This document shows positions 33,648 to 41,995 of a DNA stretch of 64,000 bases, piece after piece. The notes under the pieces were generated by a model, which saw only the letters and a program-made list of their open reading frames with translations, searched no databases and was not told the DNA's origin. Numbering within the stretch: the stretch's first letter is position 1; each line of letters starts with the position of its first letter. Location of the stretch: positions 1-64,000 of the forward strand of contig NZ_PNFD01000002.1 in NCBI RefSeq assembly GCF_003254645.1, read 5' to 3'. The position numbers and the translations under genes are program-made. Source of the stretch: Microbacterium suaedae (lineage in GTDB: Bacteria > Actinomycetota > Actinomycetes > Actinomycetales > Microbacteriaceae).

Positions 33648-34763
33648 CTATGAGGTCCGCGCCGTGGCGGCTTCGAGAAGTGCGCCCAGTTCGGCGCTCG
33701 TCGTCTCGTCGAGGTCTGCCCGCTCGAGGGCGCGTTCCGCGACGCCGCGCTGGCGGGAGATCAGCTCCTCGACACGCGCGAGCGCGCCCGAGGCGCGCAC
33801 GATGTCCTGAAGGTGGGCGATCTCGCCGTCCGAGAGATCGTCGGCGCCGAGACGCGAGTCGAATCGCTTGCGCTCGGACCCGTCCATGCCTTCACGGGCA
33901 TACGCAACGAGGAGGGTGCGCTTTCCCTCACGGAGATCGTCTCCGGATGGCTTGCCCGTGACGACGGGGTCGCCGAAGACGCCGAGCACGTCGTCGCGGA
34001 GTTGGAACGCGAGTCCGAGCGGCGGTCCGATGTCGGTGAGCGATTTCCGCGTGTGAGCCTCCGCGCCGCCGAGCTCGGCGCCGATCAGCAGGGGCTGCTG
34101 CACGCTGTATCGCGCCGACTTCAGGACGGCGATGCGGAGGGCGCGGTCGGCGTGGGCCTCGTCCGGGAGGGTGGGCCATGCCGACTCCTCCGCGATGTCG
34201 AGGAACTGCCCGAGGATCACGTCGCGCCGCATCCGCGCGTACACGGCGCGCGCCGCGTCGGCGTGCCGAGCATCGTCAAGGGCGGCGAGGGCTCGCTCGA
34301 GCAGGTCGTCGCTCCAACCGAGCAGCAGATCGCCGAGGAGGATCGCTCCGGAGCGACCGAAGGCCTCTCCCGAGCCCGACCAGCCACGCTCGTCGTGAGC
34401 GGTCTCGAGCGCTCGCCACGATGCGGGGCGTCCGCGGCGTGTGTCGGAATTGTCGACGATGTCGTCGTGCACGAGCGCGGCGGCCTGGAAGACCTCGAGC
34501 GATGCGCCGAGGTCGAGGACGTGCGCGGGCGGCGCGCCCGGCGTGCGCGTCGCGGCACGCCATCCCCAGAATGCGAATTGCGCGCGCAGTCGCTTGCCGC
34601 CTGCGAGCGCCTGTTCCGCATGTTCCAGGAGCAGGAGGGCCGCGGGATCGCCGTGAGGAGCGCCTGCGAAGACCTCGTCGAGCTCCACTTCTCGGCGTCG
34701 TGCGCGGGTGAAACCCTCCAACCGCTCGGAGATGGCTGAGATGATGGCATGAGCGGGCGACAC
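33648..34763 (-). CDS. Polyprenyl diphosphate synthase (IdsA-type)
   Basis: The 371-residue enzyme has the first aspartate-rich motif in LVHDDIVDNSDTRRGRP (DDxxD) and the second in FQLRDDVLGVFGDP, plus GKRLRAQFAFWGWRA near residue 57. It condenses isopentenyl diphosphate with allylic diphosphates; idsA homologues make geranylgeranyl diphosphate or similar for menaquinone, carotenoids or lipid carriers. Chain length cannot be read with confidence. The GTG start at 34763 is set by TAGGCT 6 nt upstream; a later in-frame ATG lies inside the coding region. Confidence 0.9.
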   Translation of the reverse strand: MSPAHAIISAISERLEGFTRARRREVELDEVFAGAPHGDPAALLLLEHAEQALAGGKRLRAQFAFWGWRAATRTPGAPPAHVLDLGASLEVFQAAALVHDDIVDNSDTRRGRPASWRALETAHDERGWSGSGEAFGRSGAILLGDLLLGWSDDLLERALAALDDARHADAARAVYARMRRDVILGQFLDIAEESAWPTLPDEAHADRALRIAVLKSARYSVQQPLLIGAELGGAEAHTRKSLTDIGPPLGLAFQLRDDVLGVFGDPVVTGKPSGDDLREGKRTLLVAYAREGMDGSERKRFDSRLGADDLSDGEIAHLQDIVRASGALARVEELISRQRGVAERALERADLDETTSAELGALLEAATARTS

Positions 34764-34769
34764 ACAACT

Positions 34770-34798
34770 AGCCTAGGTGGACGCTTCGGCGATAGAAT
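34770..34798. promoter_or_regulatory. Divergent promoters of the polyprenyl synthase and DUF3040 genes
   Basis: On the minus strand TAGGCT (34770-34775) ends 6 nt before the GTG at 34763. On the plus strand TAGAAT (34793-34798) starts a transcript with a leader of about 27 nt. The two -10 boxes are only 17 bp apart. Confidence 0.55.
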
Positions 34799-34831
34799 GT
34801 AAGTCGACCTTTCCACCCGAGGGGGTTACCG

Positions 34832-35218
34832 ATGCCACTCTCCGAGCAGGAGCAGCGACTTCTCGATGAGATGGAGCGCCAGCTCATGCACAACGACGCC
34901 GACGTCGTGCATCCTGGCGCCAATCGCACGCTCAGCTACCGCAATCTGCTGATCGGCGCGCTTCTCGTGCTCTTCGGCCTCGCAGGCGTGATCGCGGGCA
35001 TTGCCCTGTGGAACGTCGCGGTCACGGTGAGCGTGATCGTCGGGGTCGTCGGCTTCGGCGCCATGCTTGGCGGTGTCATCCTCGCGGTGGCGCCGGGCAA
35101 GTCGACCTCGCCGGGTTCTGAGGCGGGCCGTGAACCACGTGCCCCGCGCTCTTCGCCGTCCGACGGGTCCTTCATGGACAAGATGAACGACAGGTGGGAT
35201 CGACGGCAGCAGGGCTGA
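34832..35218 (+). CDS. DUF3040 family membrane protein
   Basis: The 128-residue product begins MPLSEQEQRLLDEMERQL, the diagnostic DUF3040 start, followed by two membrane helices (about residues 40-60 and 65-90) and a polar tail. The ribosome-binding site is GAGGGGG. The family is restricted to actinobacteria, often lies next to mraZ and the dcw cluster, and has no known function. It is transcribed toward mraZ but separated from it by a strong terminator. Confidence 0.88.
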   Translation: MPLSEQEQRLLDEMERQLMHNDADVVHPGANRTLSYRNLLIGALLVLFGLAGVIAGIALWNVAVTVSVIVGVVGFGAMLGGVILAVAPGKSTSPGSEAGREPRAPRSSPSDGSFMDKMNDRWDRRQQG

Positions 35219-35231
35219 CCGCCGACGCACC

Positions 35232-35275
35232 CACGCAAAGAACGCCGTCCCTTCGGGGGCGGCGTTCTTTGCGTG
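35232..35275 (+). terminator. 20-bp UUCG-loop terminator after the DUF3040 gene
   Basis: Sixteen bases (35232-35247) pair perfectly with 35260-35275. Four more inner pairs, including one T-G wobble, close a TTCG tetraloop. It is the longest uninterrupted stem in the window and insulates the dcw operon. Confidence 0.8.
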
Positions 35276-35485
35276 TGCGCACGGTGACGCGCCGCTCCCG
35301 GTGAACGGCGCGTTTCGTCGTCCCCCCCACATCTCTCCACCCATGCGTGTCGGGGGCCGCGACACGCCGTCGTGAGGCGGGCTCATTGACTTCTCCTTCC
35401 ACTTCCCTCCACTGCGCCTCTTCCGCGTGATTTCGCGGGTTCCGAAGTGTGGTATTGCTGCCGATCACCGGTTTGACCCTGGCGC

Positions 35486-35510
35486 GTGGGGGAAAGTGGA
35501 GTAATGTGGT
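35486..35510 (+). promoter_or_regulatory. MraZ operator: three GTGG repeats at 10-bp spacing
   Basis: GTGG occurs at 35486, 35496 and 35506, exactly one helical turn apart, all within 70 bp of the mraZ start. MraZ proteins are known to bind tandem TGGG/GTGG-type repeats of this period in their own promoter. TAATGT (35502-35507), a possible -10, lies inside the array, so binding would block transcription. Confidence 0.7.
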
Positions 35511-35554
35511 GCGCACCTCACGGAGGGGCGATCACGTCAGGGGGTGAACGGCCG

Positions 35555-35986
35555 ATGCTGCTGGGCACGCACACACCGAAGCTCGACGACAAGGGCCGCG
35601 TCATCCTGCCCGCGAAGTTCCGCGAGGAGCTCGCGGGAGGCGTCGTCGTCACCCGTGGGCAGGAGCGGTGTCTCTACGTCTTCTCGACGTCGGAGTTCGA
35701 ACAGGTGCACGAGCGGATCCGCCAGGCCCCCCTCAGCAACAAGCAAGCCCGCGACTTCATGCGCATGTTCCTCTCCGGCGCGAGTGCCGAGACGCCCGAC
35801 GGCCAGAACCGCGTCACGATCCCGCAGCACCTTCGTCAGTACGCCGGGCTCAGCAAGGAGCTCATCGTGACGGGCGTGGGGGCACACGCTGAGATCTGGG
35901 ACGCGAACGCCTGGAACAGCTACCTCGAGAGCAATGAGGATTCGTTCGCCGAGATGCAGGAGGAGGTGATCCCGGGACTGTTCTGA
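35555..35986 (+). CDS. mraZ: Transcriptional regulator MraZ
   Basis: This 143-residue protein consists of two AbrB-like half-domains, each with a D-x-K-G-R or similar turn: [18 protein letters not shown] and [18 protein letters not shown]. MraZ forms rings that bind repeats in its own promoter and regulates the division and cell-wall cluster. The ATG at 35555 (MLLGTHTP) is preceded by GGGGGTGA; an upstream GTG in frame would add 23 residues and cover the operator. It is the first gene of the dcw operon. Confidence 0.94.
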   Translation: MLLGTHTPKLDDKGRVILPAKFREELAGGVVVTRGQERCLYVFSTSEFEQVHERIRQAPLSNKQARDFMRMFLSGASAETPDGQNRVTIPQHLRQYAGLSKELIVTGVGAHAEIWDANAWNSYLESNEDSFAEMQEEVIPGLF

Positions 35987-36092
35987 TCCGGCGGCTGCGA
36001 CTCCCAGCCGCGACCCTGTCGTCACTTCCCCGGTGACAGGTCGCGCGGATGGGGATCACAGCCTCCGGGCCCCGAACCTCTTCGGAAACATC

Positions 36093-37037
36093 ATGAGCCT
36101 CGATGACATCCACATTCCGGTGATGCTCGATCGCTGCATCGAGCTGCTTGCGCCCGGGCTCGCCGCAGACGACGCGATCTACGTCGATGGCACCCTCGGC
36201 ATGGGCGGCCACGCGGCGGCCGTCCTCGAGAGGTTTCCGAGGGCGCGCCTCGTCGGGCTCGACCGCGACCAGCAGGCGCTCGGGATCGCGGGGGAGCGGC
36301 TCGCCGAGTTCGGCGAACGGGTCACGCTCGTGCACACCGTCTACGACGGCATCCTCGATGCCCTCGCCGGCGAGAGGGCGGGTGCCGTCCTCTACGACCT
36401 CGGCGTCTCTTCCCTGCAGCTCGATGAGGCGGATCGCGGTTTCGCATACGCCCAGGACGCGCCGCTCGATATGCGAATGGACCAATCGTCCGGAGTCACG
36501 GCGGCGGACATCGTCGCGAGCTACGGCGAGGGCGATCTGCGTCGCATCTTCGAACGCTATGGCGAGGAGAAGCTCGCGGGTCGCTACGCGCGGGCGATCA
36601 TCGAGGCGCGGAAGACGACGCCCCTCACACGATCGGGCGAGCTCGTCGATGTGCTGCAGGCGGCGACGCCCGCCGCCCTCAAGAACGCGGGGCATCCGGC
36701 GAAGCGCGTGTTCCAAGCGCTTCGCATCGAGGTCAACGGCGAGCTGCGCGCGCTCGAACGGGCGATTCCCGCGGCGCTGGATTCGCTCGACGTCGGGGGG
36801 CGACTCGTCGTCCTGAGCTACCAGTCGCTCGAGGACCGATTCGTGAAGCGACTGTTTCAGGAAGCGACTCGATCGACGGCACCGGCGGGGCTGCCGGTCG
36901 AGCTGCCCGAGCACGCGCCGCGATTCCGCCTGGTCGTTCGCGGAGCAGAACAAGCTTCGGATGCGGAAGCCGAGCGCAATCCGCGCGCGAAGCCGGTTCG
37001 CCTGCGCGCCATCGAGAGGGTGAGGGAAGACCTATGA
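36093..37037 (+). CDS. rsmH: 16S rRNA (cytosine(1402)-N4)-methyltransferase
   Basis: The product has 314 residues from ATG 36093. It has the RsmH SAM-binding start HIPVMLDRCIELL and DGTLGMGGHAA, then YDLGVSSLQLDEADRGFAYA and PAKRVFQALRIEVNGEL. It methylates N4 of C1402 in 16S rRNA. The ribosome-binding site is weak. An in-frame GTG at 36033 would add 20 residues unlike other family members, so I take the ATG. It overlaps ftsL by 4 bp. Confidence 0.92.
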   Translation: MSLDDIHIPVMLDRCIELLAPGLAADDAIYVDGTLGMGGHAAAVLERFPRARLVGLDRDQQALGIAGERLAEFGERVTLVHTVYDGILDALAGERAGAVLYDLGVSSLQLDEADRGFAYAQDAPLDMRMDQSSGVTAADIVASYGEGDLRRIFERYGEEKLAGRYARAIIEARKTTPLTRSGELVDVLQAATPAALKNAGHPAKRVFQALRIEVNGELRALERAIPAALDSLDVGGRLVVLSYQSLEDRFVKRLFQEATRSTAPAGLPVELPEHAPRFRLVVRGAEQASDAEAERNPRAKPVRLRAIERVREDL

Positions 37038-37609
37038 GCCTCGCAGACCTCGACCTCCTTCCATTCGACGAGCCGGAACCGCGGCCGTCGAGAGAGCGCG
37101 ATCTCCACGCTGTCGCGAAGCCGGCGAAGAGGCGTCGGCCGCGCGTGGCCTACGCCCTCACGGCCGTAGCGGGCGCCGCTCTCATCGCAGCCGCGCAGCT
37201 GGGTTTGTCGATCCTCACGGCGCAGAGCAGCTACGAGCTTGCGGCTGTCGAAAGCCAGCAGCGTCAGCTCACCCTCGACCACCAGGAGCTGTCCGATGAG
37301 ATCGCGGGCCTTGCGTCTCCGCAGTACCTCGCGGCGAATGCGTCGGCCCTCGGGATGGTGATCGACGCGTCCCCGAGCTACCTGCGCCTGAGCGATGGTC
37401 GCGTGATGGGATCCGGTGAGCCGGCCGGATCGCGGTCGACCGTCGACGTCGGCGCCGGCAGCGGCGCGGCGAATGCACTCATCGCCGACGTCCCCCTCGT
37501 GACCGACGTCGAAGCGACGGTCGGGGGGCCGTCGACGCCAGACCTGCCCGCAGAGGTGCCCGAGGCGCCCGTCATCGACGGGGGCCTCCCGTCGCCCGCG
37601 ACCCACTAG
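37034..37609 (+). CDS. ftsL: Cell division protein FtsL-like
   Basis: The 191-residue protein has a cytoplasmic Arg/Lys-rich start, one membrane helix (about residues 37-58), then a coiled-coil segment (LAAVESQQRQLTLDHQELSD) followed by ASPQYLAANASALGMV, the membrane-proximal layout of FtsL. The C-terminal 75 residues are Pro/Ala/Gly-rich and not conserved. FtsL with FtsB and FtsQ activates FtsW-FtsI. Sequence similarity in this family is low; identity rests mainly on topology and its position between rsmH and ftsI. Confidence 0.85.
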   Translation: MSLADLDLLPFDEPEPRPSRERDLHAVAKPAKRRRPRVAYALTAVAGAALIAAAQLGLSILTAQSSYELAAVESQQRQLTLDHQELSDEIAGLASPQYLAANASALGMVIDASPSYLRLSDGRVMGSGEPAGSRSTVDVGAGSGAANALIADVPLVTDVEATVGGPSTPDLPAEVPEAPVIDGGLPSPATH

Positions 37610-37645
37610 CCGAGACCGCGACCGCATCGGAACACGAGGAGCCCC

Positions 37646-39442
37646 ATGAACACGAGGGTCAGCCGCAGCGCCCGGCGGCGTACGACCATCGCCGCCGTCG
37701 TGATCCTCATCGTGCTGCTGGCCTTCGCCGTGCGCCTCGTCGACATTCAGGTCGTCCGGGCGCAGGAGCACATCGACGACTCGCTGAAGGTCGGGAACTT
37801 CGTGGGATCCGACACGCTCTACGGCGTGCGCGGCGAGATCGTCGACGATCAGGGACAGGTGCTCGCGAGCAGCTCGGTGCGCTACACGCTCGCGATCGAT
37901 CCGAGCCTGGCCGACGACGTGAAGCGCATCGACGAGGCGGGGGATGTGTACGTCGAATCGTGGGGCCGCATCGCCGAGCGCATCGGCGACGTGATCGGGA
38001 TGTCCGGTTCCGAGGTCGAGCGGATCGCGGCGGACGCCCTCGAGAGCAATCCCGATGCCCAATGGGCACTCGTCGACCGCGGTCTCACGACCGAGCAGTA
38101 CCGGGCGCTCCTCGAGCTGGATGCGCCGATGATCACGTTCGAGACCGACCGCTCGCGCACCTATCCCAACGGCGCCGTGGCCGGGAACCTCGTCGGCTTC
38201 ACCCGGACGAGCGACGATACGCCGCTCGCCGGGTACGAATTGCTGGAGAACGCCTGCCTCGAATCGACGGATGGCAAGGTCGAGTACCAGCGCTCCGGAG
38301 ACGCGGGCGTGCGGATCCCCGGGACGACGACCGAGACGCCCGCGCAGGACGGCGGGACGCTGCAGCTCACGATCGACACGGACCTCAGCTGGTATCTGCA
38401 GCAGATGCTGAAGGAAGAGGTCGAGGCCCAGCAGGCGAAGGCCGGATCCATCATGGTCGTCGAGATCGCGACGGGCGAGGTGAAGGCCGCCGTCGACTAC
38501 CCGACGCTCGACCCGAACGATCCGTCTGCCGTCGACGAGGAGTATCGCGGGGCGAAAGTCTTCACGCGGTCGTTCGAGCCCGGATCCACCTTCAAGGCGA
38601 TCACCGCGGCCACCGTCCTCGATCAGGGCGCCGCGACGCCGCTCACCGAGATCGTCGCGTCTGGCTACGAGCAGTTCCCGAACGGCGCGGTCGTCGGCGA
38701 CAGCTTCGACCACCCCACCTACCGGTACACCGTCAACGGAGCGCTCGTCGACTCGTCGAACGTGGCATTGTCGAAGATCGGCACGCTCGTGCCGGACGAG
38801 ACGCGCCACGACTACCTCGAGCGCTTCGGCGTCGGTACGCCGACGCCGATCGGATTCACGGGGGAGCAGTCGGGCGTCCTGCACCCCGTCGATGAGTGGG
38901 ACAACCAGAGCCGCTATGCGACGACGTTCGGCCAGGCGTTCACGGTCACGATGCCGCAGGTCGTCAGCGCCTATCAGACCCTCGCCAACGATGGCGTGCG
39001 CAAGCCGCTGCACATCGTCGACAACTGCACGGGTGCCGACGGCGAGGTCACGGAGCCCGACCTGCCCGACGACGAACGCGTGGTGAGCGCCGAGGCGGCG
39101 CAGCAGACCGTGTCGATCCTCGAGAACGTCGCCAACGAGGGGTCCGTCTCGGAGATGATCCAGGTGCCCGGCTACCGCATCGCCGCGAAGACAGGCACGG
39201 CGCAGAAGACGGACGGCAACGGCAGGTACAAGGCGGGCGTGTACTTCACGAGCCTCGTGGGGATCGCTCCCGCAAACGATCCTCAGTACGTCGTCATGGT
39301 CAGCCTCGATGAGCCGCGTAGAGTAACGTCGTCTGCGGCCACGGCCCCGGCATTCCAGAAGGCGATGACGCAGGTGCTCAAGACCTACCGTGTGATGCCG
39401 TCCGAGGAGCCGTACGAGCCGCTCCCCAAGTTCGCAGAATGA
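37646..39442 (+). CDS. ftsI: Penicillin-binding protein, septal transpeptidase FtsI
   Basis: This 598-residue class B PBP has a short cytoplasmic start and one membrane helix (about 12-32), then a dimerisation domain with R-G-E-I-V-D near residue 60. The transpeptidase motifs are SxxK as S314-T-F-K317, SxN as S-S-N at 370-372, and KTG at 515-517. It cross-links septal peptidoglycan with FtsW. The ribosome-binding site is GAGGAG. The next gene is murF; murE, usually between them, is absent. Confidence 0.95.
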   Translation: MNTRVSRSARRRTTIAAVVILIVLLAFAVRLVDIQVVRAQEHIDDSLKVGNFVGSDTLYGVRGEIVDDQGQVLASSSVRYTLAIDPSLADDVKRIDEAGDVYVESWGRIAERIGDVIGMSGSEVERIAADALESNPDAQWALVDRGLTTEQYRALLELDAPMITFETDRSRTYPNGAVAGNLVGFTRTSDDTPLAGYELLENACLESTDGKVEYQRSGDAGVRIPGTTTETPAQDGGTLQLTIDTDLSWYLQQMLKEEVEAQQAKAGSIMVVEIATGEVKAAVDYPTLDPNDPSAVDEEYRGAKVFTRSFEPGSTFKAITAATVLDQGAATPLTEIVASGYEQFPNGAVVGDSFDHPTYRYTVNGALVDSSNVALSKIGTLVPDETRHDYLERFGVGTPTPIGFTGEQSGVLHPVDEWDNQSRYATTFGQAFTVTMPQVVSAYQTLANDGVRKPLHIVDNCTGADGEVTEPDLPDDERVVSAEAAQQTVSILENVANEGSVSEMIQVPGYRIAAKTGTAQKTDGNGRYKAGVYFTSLVGIAPANDPQYVVMVSLDEPRRVTSSAATAPAFQKAMTQVLKTYRVMPSEEPYEPLPKFAE

Positions 39443-39473
39443 CGCGCCCGATGCGCGAAGGATCTCTCACGAC

Positions 39474-40886
39474 ATGATCGCTCTCACACTCGCCGAGATC
39501 GCCGCCGTCACCGGCGGCGATCTGATCGAGTTCGGTGACGACACACCCGAGACGCTCGTCTCGGGCACGGTCGACACCGATTCCCGCAACATCTCCCAGG
39601 GCGGCATCTTCGTCGCGAAGCCCGGTGAGGAGACCGACGGCCACCTGTTCGTCGGTCGCGCTGCCGAGGCCGGTGCGGCTCTCGCGATCGTCGAACACCG
39701 AATCGACGCGCCGGTCTCGCAGATCGTCGTCTCGGACGCGGTGGCGGCTCTCGCGGACCTCGCGCGCGAGGTCGTCGCGCGCGTGCGTGCGCGCGGTCTG
39801 CTGAAGATCGTGGGGATCACCGGATCCAACGGCAAGACGACCACGAAGAACATGCTGCGCGCCATCCTCGAGGCCGAGGGGGAGACGGTCTCGCCCGTTG
39901 CGTCTTTCAACAACTCTGTCGGCGCGCCGCTCACAATGCTGCGCGTGACCGAGAGCACCGAGTTCCTCGTGTGCGAGTTCGGCGCCGATGGAGCGGGGCA
40001 GATCGCGCGGCTTGCGGGTCTCGTCACTCCCGATGTCGGCGTCGTGCTCATGGTGGGGATGTCCCACGCGGGTGGCTTCGGCGGCCTCGAGCAGACGGCG
40101 ATCGCCAAGCGCGAGCTCGTCGAGCAGGTGCGAGCGGGCGGCGTCGCGGTGCTGAACATCGACGATCCGCGCGTGGCGGCGATGGCGCCGACCGCCGAGG
40201 AGCGCGGAATCGGGGTTCGCTGGTTCGGCGAGGGCGAGGGCGCCGACGTGCGAGCCCGCGATCTGTCGGTCACGGCGAGCGGCACCGACACGGTCCTGGA
40301 TGTCGACGGTGAGGTGATCCCGCTGCACGTCCAGGTGCTCGGCGCTCACCACGTCAAGAACGCGCTTGCCGCGCTCACGGCGGCCATCGCACTCGGTGTC
40401 GAGCCGCACGCGGCCGTCAAGCAGCTCGCGAAGGTCGAGCTCGCCGAGCGCTGGCGTATGCAGATCCTGGGTTCCGAGCGCGTCACGATCATCAACGACG
40501 CCTACAACGCGAGCCCCGACGCCATGCAGGCGGCGCTGCGCACCCTCGCGCAGATCACGGAGCCAGACGAGCGGATGGTCGCGGTGCTCGGAGCGATGAG
40601 CGAGCTGGGCGAGCGCGACGTCGAGGAGCACCGCAGCATCGGCCTCCTCGCCGTGCGCCTGCGAATTCCGCGCATCGTGGTCGTCGGAGCCGAGGCGCGG
40701 CCTCTCTACCTGTCGGCGATCGCCGAGGGATCATGGAGCGGAGAAGCGGTGTTCTTCGAGACCTCGGATGAGGCGTACGACTATCTGACTGACGAACTGC
40801 GCGACGGCGATCGCGTGCTCGTGAAATCATCCAACGCGGCTGGTCTGCGGTTCCTCGGCGATCGTCTGGGAGAATCGTTCTCGTGA
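39474..40886 (+). CDS. murF: UDP-N-acetylmuramoyl-tripeptide--D-alanyl-D-alanine ligase
   Basis: The 470-residue Mur ligase has the ATP P-loop GITGSNGKTTTKNM near residues 118-131, the central INDAYNASPDAMQAAL characteristic of MurF, and VGMSHAGGFGG. It adds D-Ala-D-Ala to the UDP-MurNAc tripeptide in the cytoplasm. GAAGGA lies 12 nt before the ATG. It overlaps mraY by 4 bp (GTGA). Confidence 0.95.
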   Translation: MIALTLAEIAAVTGGDLIEFGDDTPETLVSGTVDTDSRNISQGGIFVAKPGEETDGHLFVGRAAEAGAALAIVEHRIDAPVSQIVVSDAVAALADLAREVVARVRARGLLKIVGITGSNGKTTTKNMLRAILEAEGETVSPVASFNNSVGAPLTMLRVTESTEFLVCEFGADGAGQIARLAGLVTPDVGVVLMVGMSHAGGFGGLEQTAIAKRELVEQVRAGGVAVLNIDDPRVAAMAPTAEERGIGVRWFGEGEGADVRARDLSVTASGTDTVLDVDGEVIPLHVQVLGAHHVKNALAALTAAIALGVEPHAAVKQLAKVELAERWRMQILGSERVTIINDAYNASPDAMQAALRTLAQITEPDERMVAVLGAMSELGERDVEEHRSIGLLAVRLRIPRIVVVGAEARPLYLSAIAEGSWSGEAVFFETSDEAYDYLTDELRDGDRVLVKSSNAAGLRFLGDRLGESFS

Positions 40887-41995
40887 GATCACTTCTGGCG
40901 GCGGCGGCGATCTCGCTCGCGTTCACACTCCTGCTCACCCCCGTGTTCTTCCGGATGTTCCGCGCATGGGGCTGGGGACAGGTCATCCGCACCGACGGCA
41001 AGGGCTTCAACGCACCGAAGCACGAGACGAAGCGCGGCACGCTCACCATGGGCGGCGTCATCTTCATCCTCGGCACGATCGTCGGATACGCGGCAGGCAC
41101 CTATGCAGGTGGCAATCCGCCGACACTCTCGGGATGGCTCGTCATCTGGGCGATGCTCGGTTTCGGCACCGTGGGCTTCATCGACGACTACATGAAGGTC
41201 AAGATGCAGCACTACGCGGGGCTGAGCGGATGGAAGAAGATCGTCGGCCAGATCCTCGTGATGGTGCCGTTCGGCATCGTCGCGCTCAACTTCCCGAACA
41301 GCTTCGACCTCACGCCGAGCAGTGGATACATCTCGTTCATCCGCGACATCGACGTTCTGTCGTTCATGGCGCTCGCGCCCGTGCTCGGCTGGTTCCTCTA
41401 CCTCGCGTGGCTGTCGCTGCTCGGCACAGGATTCAGCAACTCGGTCAACCTCACAGATGGCCTCGACGGGCTGGCCGCCGGCGCGAGCATCTTCGTCGTC
41501 GGCGCCTACAGCCTCATCGCCTTCTGGCAGTTCAATCAGGCCTGTGTCTCGAGCGGCACGCTGCCCGACAACCTCTCGGCCTGCTATTCCGTGCGCGACC
41601 CGCTCGATCTCGCCATCGTCTCGGCCGCGTTCGTGGGAGCACTCGCTGGATTCCTGTGGTGGAACGCGCCGAAGGCGAAGATCTTCATGGGCGATGTCGG
41701 CTCGATGGCGATCGGCGGCGTGATCACCGCGATGGCCGTGCTCACGCGTACCGAGCTGCTTGGCGTGCTCATCGCCGGCCTGTTCGTCATGTCGAGCGGA
41801 TCCGTGATCCTGCAGCGCCTGTACTTCAAGCTCACGCGAGGCAAGCGACTCTTCCTCATGAGTCCCATCCATCACCATTTCGAGCTGCGTGGATGGCATG
41901 AGTCGACGATCGTCGTGCGGTTCTGGATCATCGCGGGCCTGTTCGCCATCACGGGCGTCGGCCTGCTCTACATCGAATGGCTTTCTCGCGTATGA
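40883..41995 (+). CDS. mraY: Phospho-N-acetylmuramoyl-pentapeptide-transferase
   Basis: The 370-residue integral membrane enzyme has about ten helices. Catalytic signatures are GFIDDYMKV (the DD pair near residue 97), NSVNLTDGLDGLAAG and FMGDVGSMAIGG, with the cytoplasmic HHHFE loop (SPIHHHFELRGW) near the end. It transfers the MurNAc-pentapeptide onto undecaprenyl phosphate to make lipid I. The GTG start overlaps murF; the stop overlaps murD (ATGA). Confidence 0.96.
   Translation: MRSLLAAAAISLAFTLLLTPVFFRMFRAWGWGQVIRTDGKGFNAPKHETKRGTLTMGGVIFILGTIVGYAAGTYAGGNPPTLSGWLVIWAMLGFGTVGFIDDYMKVKMQHYAGLSGWKKIVGQILVMVPFGIVALNFPNSFDLTPSSGYISFIRDIDVLSFMALAPVLGWFLYLAWLSLLGTGFSNSVNLTDGLDGLAAGASIFVVGAYSLIAFWQFNQACVSSGTLPDNLSACYSVRDPLDLAIVSAAFVGALAGFLWWNAPKAKIFMGDVGSMAIGGVITAMAVLTRTELLGVLIAGLFVMSSGSVILQRLYFKLTRGKRLFLMSPIHHHFELRGWHESTIVVRFWIIAGLFAITGVGLLYIEWLSRV

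Larger units (their letters stand above)
35219..35554. other. 336-bp gap: terminator and mraZ control region
   Basis: Contents are the DUF3040 terminator (35232-35275), about 200 bp without recognisable elements, then TTGACC (35473-35478), the MraZ repeats (35486-35510) with TAATGT (35502-35507) inside them, and a GGGGGTGA ribosome-binding site. I find no open frame worth calling. Confidence 0.5.
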
